A stretch of 64,000 nucleotides of DNA from Buchnera aphidicola (Cinara pseudotaxifoliae). Its GTDB lineage: Bacteria; Pseudomonadota; Gammaproteobacteria; Enterobacterales; Enterobacteriaceae. The notes beneath the pieces are model-generated. The model did not search any database and was not told the origin of the DNA. It saw nothing but the letters and a program-made list of their open reading frames with translations. A program made the translations under genes and the position numbers. Every line of letters begins with the position of its first letter. Position 1 is the stretch's first letter. This document shows positions 19,915 through 28,137 of this stretch, piece after piece. The stretch lies in contig NZ_LT635893.1 of NCBI RefSeq assembly GCF_900128595.1, forward strand, positions 248,001 through 312,000, in the 5' to 3' direction.

Positions 19915-20631
19915 ATGAATAACACAATATACTCAACAATTATTTTAGATGATAGAAATACAACAAACAATGATGCTATTAATAATAAAAAAATTGAAAA
20001 TGTAGATACTGATTTTCAAAAAAAATATATATATAATATAAAAATTACTTCTGACAGTAGAAAAATAATAAACAAAAAAAACATAGAATCAGATGATATT
20101 CATGTAAAAATACCAGATAATTCTGATATATCTTCTAAAAACTCCAATGATACAGAAATTGGATGGTTTTCTGTTTTAGACGATAAAGGTTATGAAAGAT
20201 TTATACGTGATGGGCATGTCACAATAAACGAAAAAAGGGAAGTAGCTATGGATAATTACACTGCACTAGATAACAATGATAGACCTATAGTAGTTCCTGT
20301 AGGAATAAAAATTCTAATAAAAAACGCTGGAATAATTGTAATTAAAGAAGATAATCATCAAAAAGGTCAAGCACCGATTTTTTTAGGACAATTAAAATCT
20401 ACTTTATTAAATGACAACGATGTTGTAGCTCAAAAAAACAGCAAAATGTATGATTTAAACAGTTCAGGATTAGAAAAATACAAAAAAAATGATTTAAAGC
20501 TTAAATCTAAATTAATGTCAAAAGAAACAATGATGCAAAATTATGAGAAAGAAACGATAAATTTGATGAACACATTAAAATTAGTTCGATTGATTGAATC
20601 TGATATGACTGCACAACAAGAAGATCATTAA
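19915..20631 (+). CDS. flgF: degenerate flagellar proximal rod protein FlgF
   Basis: Identified by alignment from memory with FlgF: the central block IGWFSVLDDKGYERFIRDG matches the family DGW-x-x-V-x-x-x-x-G-x-x-x-x-x-R-x-G pattern, and IVVPVGIKILI followed by GQAPIFLGQLK matches the next conserved strands. Length (238) is close to the usual 251. The N-terminal rod signature, normally S-x-NLAN-x-x-TPGF, is reduced to residues resembling NKKIENVDTDF, and the C-terminal helix is altered. In normal flagella FlgF is part of the proximal rod. Strong GGAG ribosome binding site. flgB, flgC and flgG, the other rod genes, are absent around it. Function is doubtful, but the long open frame suggests selection. 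Confidence 0.7.
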   Translation: MNNTIYSTIILDDRNTTNNDAINNKKIENVDTDFQKKYIYNIKITSDSRKIINKKNIESDDIHVKIPDNSDISSKNSNDTEIGWFSVLDDKGYERFIRDGHVTINEKREVAMDNYTALDNNDRPIVVPVGIKILIKNAGIIVIKEDNHQKGQAPIFLGQLKSTLLNDNDVVAQKNSKMYDLNSSGLEKYKKNDLKLKSKLMSKETMMQNYEKETINLMNTLKLVRLIESDMTAQQEDH

Positions 20632-20647
20632 TCTTAAAAAAAATCAA

Positions 20648-20696
20648 AAAAATACAATTTATTTAATATAAAAAAACAAAAATAAATTGTATTTTT
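20648..20696 (+). terminator. hairpin downstream of flgF
   Basis: Perfect 17-bp inverted repeat (arms 20648-20664 and 20680-20696, 15-base loop) starting 17 bp after the flgF stop. The right arm ends in TTTTT, so on the plus strand it resembles an intrinsic terminator or 3'-end stabilising hairpin for the flgF transcript. The stem is A-U rich and therefore weak. Confidence 0.55.
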
Positions 20697-20914
20697 ATAC
20701 AATAACAGACACTAGATTCTTACTAACTGTTAGTTATACATTCTGCATTATTATTATGCATCATATTTATAAAAAAATATAAATTTATTTTTTATATATA
20801 TACAACATAAAAAAAATATCTTTAATAATATAAATTTTAAAAATATCTACTAATTTTTATAAAAATATAATACAGATACAAAACTATAGTTATTACAGGA
20901 TATAATATGAAATA

Positions 20915-21577
20915 ATGAAGTATTTTTTTTTAATTTATAAACACATATTATGTTATATGTTATTAATATGTAACATACATAATACATCAATATCGTACTA
21001 TACTATTAACAATCAATCTTACATTTTACAATCATCTCCATTAGTAGTTACTTATATTACAAAAAAAAAATCAACAACAAGCAATTTATCATGGTTTACT
21101 GCATATAAAAATTATAAAATTGGTGATATTATCACTATAATATGTAACGAGAATGATACTATCAGCACTACTGTTGAAAATACCTATAATTACAAATTAT
21201 ATCATAAATTATATTCCTATTTATTTTTAATAAAAAAACAAATTTCATATTTCTCTGAATCAGAAAAAACCAAAAAACCATTTACTTTAAAAAAAATATA
21301 TTTAAATAATATAATACATTTACGATTTTCTGTTAAAATAGTTTCTATTCTTAAAAATAAAAATTTAAATGTATTTGGAGAAAAAAAAATATTAATCAAT
21401 AATCATCATCAAATAATACAATTTCACGGAGTAATTAATCCAAAAAAAATCAATTTAAGTGATTCTATCCAATCTTATAAAATATCTAATTTTGTTATAA
21501 AATATATATATAAAAATAATAAAAAAAGTATGTTATTTTATTGTAAAAAATTTTTATATAATTTTTTGAAAATTTAA
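20915..21577 (+). CDS. flgH: flagellar L-ring protein FlgH
   Basis: L-ring subunit, normally an outer-membrane lipoprotein. The 220-residue product aligns with FlgH through LSWFTAYKNYKIGDIITIICNE (family: the R-x-x-x-x-GD-x-x-T-I segment), LNVFGEKKI, FHGVINPKKI and the S-x-x-x-x-Y-x-x-x-N-F-V strand. Length is near the E. coli 232. The N-terminus is hydrophobic, but the expected lipobox is imperfect (LLIC, with Ile before Cys), so lipidation is uncertain. The start overlaps a two-codon mini-ORF: ATG at 20907 reads Met-Lys-stop, and its TAA overlaps the ATG at 20915. AGGA at 20897-20900 is better placed for the first ATG. Confidence 0.82.
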   Translation: MKYFFLIYKHILCYMLLICNIHNTSISYYTINNQSYILQSSPLVVTYITKKKSTTSNLSWFTAYKNYKIGDIITIICNENDTISTTVENTYNYKLYHKLYSYLFLIKKQISYFSESEKTKKPFTLKKIYLNNIIHLRFSVKIVSILKNKNLNVFGEKKILINNHHQIIQFHGVINPKKINLSDSIQSYKISNFVIKYIYKNNKKSMLFYCKKFLYNFLKI

Positions 21578-21631
21578 TAAAAATTTTTAATTAAAAATAT
21601 ATATTATGTATTGAATAAATAATTTAATTAC

Positions 21632-22405
21632 ATGAAAAAAATATCAATATTAAAAAATATAATAATCATGTTTGTCTTGCTAATCAATATATCAAGTGTA
21701 TCAGCAAAAAAAATTCATAATTTAATAACTATTTCTGGTATCAAAAATATCCAACTTATAGGATATGGATTAGTAGCGGGATTACCTGGAACTGGAGACG
21801 ATACATTACAAATTCCATTTACATGTCAATCTTTAAATAATATGTTAATAAAATTAGGAATATATAAAAAATATAACAATAATATACAGACAAAAAATGT
21901 AGCAGCTGTAATAGTAACAGCTATAATTTCTCCTTGGAATCACATTGGAAAAAAAATTGACGTTACAGTATCTTCTATTGGAAATGCTAGTAGTTTAAAC
22001 GGAGGAACATTATTAATGACTCCTTTACAAGATAAAGATAAAAAAATTTATGCTGTTGCTCAAGGTAACATATCTATGAATTGGAGAAATATAAAACTAA
22101 ATCATATAAAAAAAAATTCTATAGATAATCCGACTCAAAAAAAAATAATTCACGGAGCAATTATAGAAAAATCTATGTCTGATGTCCTTAGTAAACATCA
22201 AAATGGAATTATTTTTTTAAAAATAAAACATAAAAATTGGCAATTGTTGCAAAAAATTTATAATACAATTAATATGCATTATTTCGATATAGCTACTATT
22301 ATAGATCGTAGTACCATAGAAATTATAGTGCCTAAAAATAGAAAATTACAAAATCAAGTTTTAATGAATATTATGAATATAAATATATCTATAAAAAATT
22401 TATAA
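21632..22405 (+). CDS. flgI: C-terminally truncated flagellar P-ring protein FlgI
   Basis: P-ring subunit, exported to the periplasm by the Sec route. A signal peptide is present (ending VSAKK). The family core is very clear: LIGYGLVAGLPGTGDDTLQIPFT (E. coli LIGYGLVVGLDGTGD), NVAAVIVTAIISPWN, IDVTVSSIGNASSLNGGTLLMTPL and AQGNISM. The protein stops at 257 residues where E. coli FlgI has about 365; the missing part is the conserved C-terminal third. No continuation is visible in other frames after the stop, so this is a real truncation rather than a frameshift. Follows flgH by 54 bp. Confidence 0.88.
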   Translation: MKKISILKNIIIMFVLLINISSVSAKKIHNLITISGIKNIQLIGYGLVAGLPGTGDDTLQIPFTCQSLNNMLIKLGIYKKYNNNIQTKNVAAVIVTAIISPWNHIGKKIDVTVSSIGNASSLNGGTLLMTPLQDKDKKIYAVAQGNISMNWRNIKLNHIKKNSIDNPTQKKIIHGAIIEKSMSDVLSKHQNGIIFLKIKHKNWQLLQKIYNTINMHYFDIATIIDRSTIEIIVPKNRKLQNQVLMNIMNINISIKNL

Positions 22406-22768
22406 ATAAAAATTCATTAAGTATAGAAAATAAGTTATTATTTCATTATTCAATGTATATCAAAATATATATTTTAAGATATATATTAATATATATCTCA
22501 AAATATATATTAAAAATAAACTACATTAGTATATAAACATATACAATATTACATATAATTTATTATCTAAATAAAAAATTTATATAATACTAGTATTTTA
22601 TTATAAATTAAAAATATGTTAACTATAATTATAAAAAATATAATTAATGTCTAAATTAATATTAAAATATAAAAATATTGATATATTGTAAAGATTGTTA
22701 TATTTAAAATAACTAATACACAATAAGATACATGTCTTTAATAAACCTTAATTTTATAAAAGTAACCT
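22406..22768. other. flgI/rluC intergenic region
   Basis: A 363-bp spacer. In the remembered pea-aphid order flgJ, flgK and the large rne gene (RNase E) stand between flgI and rluC; none is present. The only structure is the long hairpin at 22464-22511, listed separately. The remainder is A+T-rich with no ORF. Confidence 0.5.
22464..22511. repeat. 22-bp inverted repeat (hairpin) after flgI
   Basis: Arms 22464-22485 and 22490-22511 pair at 21 of 22 positions around a TTAA loop, 58 bp after the flgI stop. It would form a long A-U hairpin on either strand. It may serve as a 3'-end structure for the flg transcript. No U-run follows directly, so a terminator role is a guess. Confidence 0.5.
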
Positions 22769-23724
22769 ATGAATACTGTTCATTCTACACCAATTTCTAT
22801 TATCATTACACAACATATGTCAGAGCAAAGAATTGATAATTTTTTATTTAAAACTTTTAAAACATTACCTAAAAGGATGATATATCGTAGTATAAGAGTA
22901 GGAAAAATAAAAATTAACAAAAAAAAAGTACAGCCATATTATAAGTTAAAAATACATGATTTTCTTACCATGCACTCAATAAAAATTGAGATAAAAAAAA
23001 AAACATTCATTTAACACCATCAATAATTCATATTTTTTTAAAAAATATATTATTTGAAGATAAATATTTAATTATTTTTAATAAACCACACGGAATCGCA
23101 GTACATGGAGGAAGTGGTATAAATTATGGCGTGATAGAAGTATTTAGAAAAATTCGTCAAGAATTAGAATTTCTAGAATTAGTTCATCGGATTGATAAAG
23201 AAACATCTGGGATATTAATAATTGCAAAAAAACGTTCTATTTTAAAAAAAATGCATGAAAACCTGAGAAAAAAACTAATACATAAAGAATATTTGGCATT
23301 ACTACATGGTCACTGGTCTAAAAAAAATACTGTTGTTAATCTTCCCTTACTTAAAAAAAAAAATGATCATCAAAAAAAAAAAGTATGTGTGCATAAAAAC
23401 GGAAAACCGTCTACCACTCGTTTTAAAATTTTTCAATACTTCTATAATACTACCCTTATGTCTATAATTCCAGTAACAGGACGTACACATCAAATTCGAG
23501 TACACGCTTCACAATTTGGACATCCGGTTGTTTTTGACCAAAAATATGGAAACGTCAAAAAAGAAAAAAACATCATTGATAAAAAAGACAGAAGGTTGCT
23601 ATTACACGCTTATAAAATTTTTTTTTATCATCCATTAAACAACGAAAAAATTTTTATAACTGCTAAATTAGATAAAAAATTTAAAAAGTTATTAAAAATA
23701 TTTTCAAAAAAAAAATATATTTAA
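22769..23724 (+). CDS. rluC: 23S rRNA pseudouridine synthase RluC, interrupted by a frameshift at an 11-A tract
   Basis: Makes pseudouridines at 955, 2504 and 2580 of 23S rRNA. The first frame (22769-23014) encodes the S4 RNA-binding domain (EQRIDNFLFKTFKTLPKRMIY). It ends just after a run of 11 A (22993-23003). The next frame carries on at once with IIFNKPHGIAVHGGSGIN and LVHRIDKETSGILIIAKK, the catalytic Asp motif HRxDxxTSG, and RTHQIRVHASQFGHP, ending at 23724. One added A (12 in total) would join the two parts without a stop. Both halves are well conserved, so the gene is probably still expressed through transcriptional slippage; sequencing error is the alternative. Confidence 0.85.
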
Positions 23725-23832
23725 TCATTTTTAAATTGATATATTTACCATGATCTTTAAAAATATTAATATATATAAAATATTTAAATTAAAAATTAAT
23801 AAAATAATTTTTAATTATAGTAAGGAAAAAAA

Positions 23833-24030
23833 ATGGCTGTACAAAAAAGTAAACCTAGTCGTTCAAAAAGAGGGATGAGACGATCTCACGACCATGTATT
23901 AGAGAGAAAAGTATCTATAGATGCTGCTTCTAAAGAAATTCATATTCGTCATCATATTACTGAAAAAGGCTATTATAAAGGAAAGAAAACATTTTTATTT
24001 CATAAAAAATCTCAAAAAATAATCAAATAA
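23833..24030 (+). CDS. rpmF: 50S ribosomal protein L32
   Basis: Small ribosomal protein of the large subunit. The start [20 protein letters not shown] is nearly identical to the family and [16 protein letters not shown] follows. At 65 residues it is about eight longer than the E. coli protein, with a lysine-rich tail. AAGGA lies just before the ATG. Gene order rluC-rpmF-(plsX-fabH)-fabD is ancestral; plsX and fabH are missing from the 278-bp gap that follows. Confidence 0.96.
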   Translation: MAVQKSKPSRSKRGMRRSHDHVLERKVSIDAASKEIHIRHHITEKGYYKGKKTFLFHKKSQKIIK

Positions 24031-24260
24031 ATATCAATAATTTTGTATAATTTAAAAATATACAGTAATAATAATATAATTATATCTATATAAAATATAA
24101 AATCTAATAATTCTTTTCAAAGAAATAAATTTCTATATTTTATTAAGTAATTTGATTTAATATATATTAATAATTTTACTAAAAAAAATCAACATATAAT
24201 CTTTACTATCAATAATTATTGTAAATAACATTTATATCATATTTATATAACAAAATATTT

Positions 24261-24289
24261 TTCTATATACTATATAATAGTATATAGAA
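24261..24289 (+). promoter_or_regulatory. hairpin in the fabD leader
   Basis: A perfect 12-bp inverted repeat (24261-24272 and 24278-24289, five-base loop) ends 19 bases before the fabD ATG, leaving CAGG as the ribosome binding site outside the stem. It may mark a processed or protected 5' end, or limit translation of the fabD-fabG-acpP group. No regulator binding site is recognisable. Confidence 0.4.
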
Positions 24290-24308
24290 CCACCAGGTAC
24301 TTCAACTT

Positions 24309-25247
24309 ATGAAGAAAATTTCATTAATTTTTCCAGGATATGGATTATCTAATATAGACTGTTTAAAATTATTTTTTAAAAAATACACTATAATTAGAAA
24401 AACATTTGAAGAAGCCTCTGATATATTACATGAAAATATATATAATAACTGTTTAAAAAATAAAAATAATTCTTTGTATTTAAGAAAAAAAATACACTTA
24501 TTAATATTTATATCATCCGTTGCAATATATAAATTATTAAATCAACACACACACATGAAACCATCTATTCTTGCAGGACACAGTTTAGGTCAATATTCGG
24601 CATTAGTATGTAATAATAATATCTTATTTCAAGAAGCTTTAAAAATTATACAAATACGTCATAAAATAATGTTGTTGGCTATAAAAGATACTCGAATCTT
24701 AACATTGGTTATAATTGGATTAAATTATACTTTAATTAAAGAAATTTGTTCGTTAATCTCAAATAAAAAAAAAGTATTTGTTTCTATTATTAATTCTAAT
24801 ACACAAGTAGTAATAACAGGACATTATTCAGCAGTATATACGGCTGGTCAAATATTCAAAAAACAATTATATGTAAAAGTAATACAATTGCCTATACCAA
24901 TTGCATCACATTGTATTCTTATGAAGAATTATACAAAAAAATTCTCTAGCTCTTTAAAAAAAATAAAAATATTTAAAGGAAAATATCCTATCATTGATAC
25001 TTATCATGCTACGATTTTAACTTCTGAAGAAGATATATATGTTTCATTACTAAAACAAATATATAAAATAGTACACTGGAAACAATGTATTGCTAAAATA
25101 ATTTCCATGAATATTGATATTTTTATTGAAATAGGTTTGGGTCAAGTTTTAACAAATTTAAATAAAGAATATCGTAAAGTTTCATCGTATTCGACTAATA
25201 ATAACCAAAAATTATTATCTATAATCAATATATTAAAAAAATTATGA
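24309..25247 (+). CDS. fabD: malonyl-CoA:ACP transacylase
   Basis: Transfers malonyl from CoA to acyl carrier protein for fatty-acid elongation. The 312-residue protein has the nucleophile Ser92 in GHSLGQY, Arg117 at the position that binds the malonyl carboxylate, and the catalytic His in ASHCILMK. The N-terminal family motif FPGQGSQ has become FPGYGLS, so the glutamine whose backbone lines the oxyanion hole is replaced by tyrosine. The last codons overlap fabG by four bases (ATGA), implying translational coupling. fabD, fabG and acpP form one transcription group here. Confidence 0.95.
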   Translation: MKKISLIFPGYGLSNIDCLKLFFKKYTIIRKTFEEASDILHENIYNNCLKNKNNSLYLRKKIHLLIFISSVAIYKLLNQHTHMKPSILAGHSLGQYSALVCNNNILFQEALKIIQIRHKIMLLAIKDTRILTLVIIGLNYTLIKEICSLISNKKKVFVSIINSNTQVVITGHYSAVYTAGQIFKKQLYVKVIQLPIPIASHCILMKNYTKKFSSSLKKIKIFKGKYPIIDTYHATILTSEEDIYVSLLKQIYKIVHWKQCIAKIISMNIDIFIEIGLGQVLTNLNKEYRKVSSYSTNNNQKLLSIINILKKL

Positions 25248-25981
25248 AAAAAAAAATAGCATTAGTAACAGGAGCTAATAAAGGTATTGGAAAAACAATT
25301 TCGACAGAATTAATAAATTCGGGAATATATGTAATAGGTACTTCAACAACTCTACAAGGAATAAGTACGATAAAAAAAACATTTAAAAAAAACGGAATTG
25401 GTATTTTAATAAATTTTTTAAAAATCATAGAAGCAAAAAAAAAAATTCAACAATTAATTAAAAAATTTAAAATAATCGATATATTTGTACATAACGCAGG
25501 TATCATACAAGACAGTATCCTACTTAAGATGCATGATTCCTATTGGAATGATGTAATTGATATTAATTTATCTGCAATATTTCATGCTACAAAAATAATT
25601 TTGCCTCCTATGGTTAAGCAAAGATATGGAAGAATAATAGTACTTAGTTCAGTATCAAGTTATATAGGGCAAATTGGACAAACTAATTATACGGCTTCTA
25701 AATCTGGTCTAATCGGATTTTCGAAATCCTTAGCTTTAGAAGTAGCATCAAAAGGAATCACTGTTAATACAGTTTCTCCTGGATATATATGTACGGATAT
25801 GACAAAAAAAATACTATCTTCAAAAAAAGAAGAAATTTTAAAAAAAATACCTGTGGGTCGTTTTGGGAATACTCAAGATGTTGCTTACGTTGTATCTTTT
25901 TTATCGTCAAAAAAATCTTCATATATAACTGGTCAAAACATTCATGTAAATGGAGGTATGTTTATTGATTTTATTATATAA
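25244..25981 (+). CDS. fabG: 3-oxoacyl-ACP reductase
   Basis: NADPH-dependent short-chain dehydrogenase that reduces 3-oxoacyl-ACP in fatty-acid synthesis. The 245-residue protein carries the cofactor motif TGANKGIG (9-16), NAG (84-86), and the catalytic triad Ser136, Tyr149 and Lys153 in SSVSSYIGQIGQTNYTASK. The C-terminus ends GQNIHVNGGMFI, typical of the family. It starts inside the fabD stop (ATGA overlap) and is followed 76 bp later by acpP. No sign of decay. Confidence 0.97.
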   Translation: MKKKIALVTGANKGIGKTISTELINSGIYVIGTSTTLQGISTIKKTFKKNGIGILINFLKIIEAKKKIQQLIKKFKIIDIFVHNAGIIQDSILLKMHDSYWNDVIDINLSAIFHATKIILPPMVKQRYGRIIVLSSVSSYIGQIGQTNYTASKSGLIGFSKSLALEVASKGITVNTVSPGYICTDMTKKILSSKKEEILKKIPVGRFGNTQDVAYVVSFLSSKKSSYITGQNIHVNGGMFIDFII

Positions 25982-26057
25982 ATTATCATTTACATAAATT
26001 TAAATTTTATTTAAAGAATTTGTTTTAACAATTATTAAACACACAGGAAAATATTAT

Positions 26058-26303
26058 ATGAGAAATATCTGTGATAGAATAATAAAAATTATTAAAAAAC
26101 AATTCCGGATAAACAATAAAAATATTTCTTTATCTAGTGATCTTAAAAAAGATTTGCAAGCAGATTCACTAGATTTTATTGAATTAATCATGTTATTAGA
26201 AGAAGAGTTTAATATTGAATTATTTGATATGAATCCAGAAGAAATAAAATCTATACAAAATCTCGTTACATATATTAGTAATGAACTAAAAAAAAACAAA
26301 TAA
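26058..26303 (+). CDS. acpP: acyl carrier protein
   Basis: Carries growing acyl chains on a phosphopantetheine arm. The 81-residue product has the attachment serine Ser37 in [12 protein letters not shown], followed by [10 protein letters not shown], matching the conserved helix II of ACP. The N-terminus is more basic than in E. coli ACP and the tail ends in a lysine-rich stretch, so the net acidity usual for ACP is reduced. AGGA precedes the ATG. holB follows after 11 bp; in the ancestral order tmk lies between them and is absent. Confidence 0.95.
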   Translation: MRNICDRIIKIIKKQFRINNKNISLSSDLKKDLQADSLDFIELIMLLEEEFNIELFDMNPEEIKSIQNLVTYISNELKKNK

Positions 26304-26314
26304 AATATATACAC

Positions 26315-27298
26315 ATGAATAAATATCCTTGGTTAATCGCTCAATATTTAAATTTTGTCAAAAAATATCATAAAAATTCATTACATCCAATAAATTTAAT
26401 TCAAGCACCTACTGGTATAGGAATTTCAAAATTAATCTTTAATGTTTCTAAATGGATTTTATGTTTACATAAAAATAAATTTATCAATTGTAAAAAATGC
26501 ACATCATGTTTTTTAATAAAAAAAAAAAATCATCCTGATTTTTATAATGTTAATCATATTTCTCAGTATAAAAATATTGGAATTAATATAATTCGAGATA
26601 TAATTAAAAATTTATATCAAACATCACAACATGGTGGATGTAAAATAGTCTATTTTTCAAATATTAATTCTTGTACTCTAGAAGCTAAAAACGCTTTGTT
26701 AAAAACTTTAGAAGAACCTCCCAAAAATACTATATTTTTTTTACATACAAGAAACATTACACAAGTTATTAATACTATAAAAAGTAGATCAACTATATAT
26801 TATATAAACGCACCACTAGAAAATAGTGCTATTTCATGGTTAAAAAAAAAAAATAAAAAATTTAATTTTATACAATTATTAACAGCATTGCGAATAAATA
26901 ATAATACTCCTATATCTACTCAAAAATTTTTAACAAGTAACGCCTTTAAACAAAGAAACATGTTGATGCATGCAATACATAAATATATTGATAAAAAAAA
27001 CGATAATGATTTATGGAACGTAGTATTAAACTATGATGAAAAAATTATTACAACTTTAATTTGTTATCTATTATTAGATACTATAAAATATAACACGTGT
27101 CATAAAAATACAATTAAAAATTTAGATCAATTTAAATTAATCAAAAAAATTGCAGATATAAATAACTTTAATGTACTAAAAAATAATTTAATATCTTGGA
27201 TTAACTTCCAACAAATATTATCTACTTCCCATAAACTAGATAAAAAATTAATATTAATAGAACAAATTTTGTCATGGATGAAAATATTACATAAATAA
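26315..27298 (+). CDS. holB: DNA polymerase III subunit delta prime
   Basis: Part of the clamp-loader complex that places the beta clamp on DNA. The 327-residue protein has a zinc-module remnant (CKKCTSC at about 59-65), GCKIVYFSNINSCTLEAKNALLKTLEEPPKNTIFFLHT (the conserved sensor/Walker B-like segment with the TLEEPP motif) and IKSRST (the SRC-type motif, with T in place of C). Length matches E. coli HolB (334). The C-terminal domain is strongly diverged. It begins 11 bp after acpP and is followed 33 bp later by tatD. Confidence 0.9.
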   Translation: MNKYPWLIAQYLNFVKKYHKNSLHPINLIQAPTGIGISKLIFNVSKWILCLHKNKFINCKKCTSCFLIKKKNHPDFYNVNHISQYKNIGINIIRDIIKNLYQTSQHGGCKIVYFSNINSCTLEAKNALLKTLEEPPKNTIFFLHTRNITQVINTIKSRSTIYYINAPLENSAISWLKKKNKKFNFIQLLTALRINNNTPISTQKFLTSNAFKQRNMLMHAIHKYIDKKNDNDLWNVVLNYDEKIITTLICYLLLDTIKYNTCHKNTIKNLDQFKLIKKIADINNFNVLKNNLISWINFQQILSTSHKLDKKLILIEQILSWMKILHK

Positions 27299-27331
27299 AA
27301 TTTTAATTAAAAAAATATAGGAATTTTTAAA

Positions 27332-28137
27332 ATGTTTTTAATAGATACTCATTGTCATATTAATCGTATAGATAATACCAATAAACCTAACAAATTAAAT
27401 TATATCCTAAAAAAAGCATACAAAAATAATATAAAATTATTTTTATCTGTATCTACTTCCATTGCAGATTTTTATAATTTATATAAATATACGTACACTT
27501 ACAAAAATATTTTATTAGCATGCGGTTTACATCCTAATGATCAACATACGAATAATGATTTAAAAAAAATGCAGTCACTGTCCAAAAAAAAAAAGTTATT
27601 GCAATTGGAGAAACAGGATTAGATTTTTATCGATCTATAGAAAATAAAAATCAGCAAATTGAATTATTCAAATATCATTTATATATATCTAATAAAACTA
27701 AAAAACCTCTAATTATTCATAATAGATGCGCCGATCATGAAATATTTCAATCATTAAATTCAAATAAAAATCAATCATATTCTGGAATAATACATTCTTT
27801 TACAGGAACAATAGATACAGCAAGAAAATTTTTAGATGCCGGATTCTATATATCATTTTCCGGAATTATTACATTTAAAAAATCCAATGATTTAAGAAAA
27901 GTATTACAATTTATACCTTTAGATAGATTATGCATAGAAACAGATGCACCGTATTTATCTCCGGAGCCCCACAGAGGAGTAACTAATCAGCCATCCTTTT
28001 TATATTATATCGCAAAAACTATTCAAAAATATTTAAAAATTGATTTTACAAAATTTACTAATACTTTAAACAATAATTTTTTTAAATTGTTTAATATTAA
28101 AAAAAAATATATAACTAAAATTATTGATTTAATATAA
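27332..28137 (+). CDS. ycfH: TatD-family DNase (YcfH), interrupted by a frameshift at an 11-A tract
   Basis: Metal-dependent hydrolase of the TatD family. The first frame begins MFLIDTHCHINRID, with the HxH metal motif, and runs through ILLACGLHPND before ending at 27622. An 11-A run (27584-27594) lies before that stop; from 27595 the next frame reads VIAIGETGLDFYRS, IIHNRCADHE, GIIHSFTGT and CIETDAPYLSPEPHRG, ending with TAA at 28135-28137. These are the expected metal-binding Glu, His and Asp motifs. One added A would join the frames, exactly as in rluC. The second half has no internal ATG, so it can only be made by slippage. Joined length is about 268, normal for the family. Confidence 0.85.
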
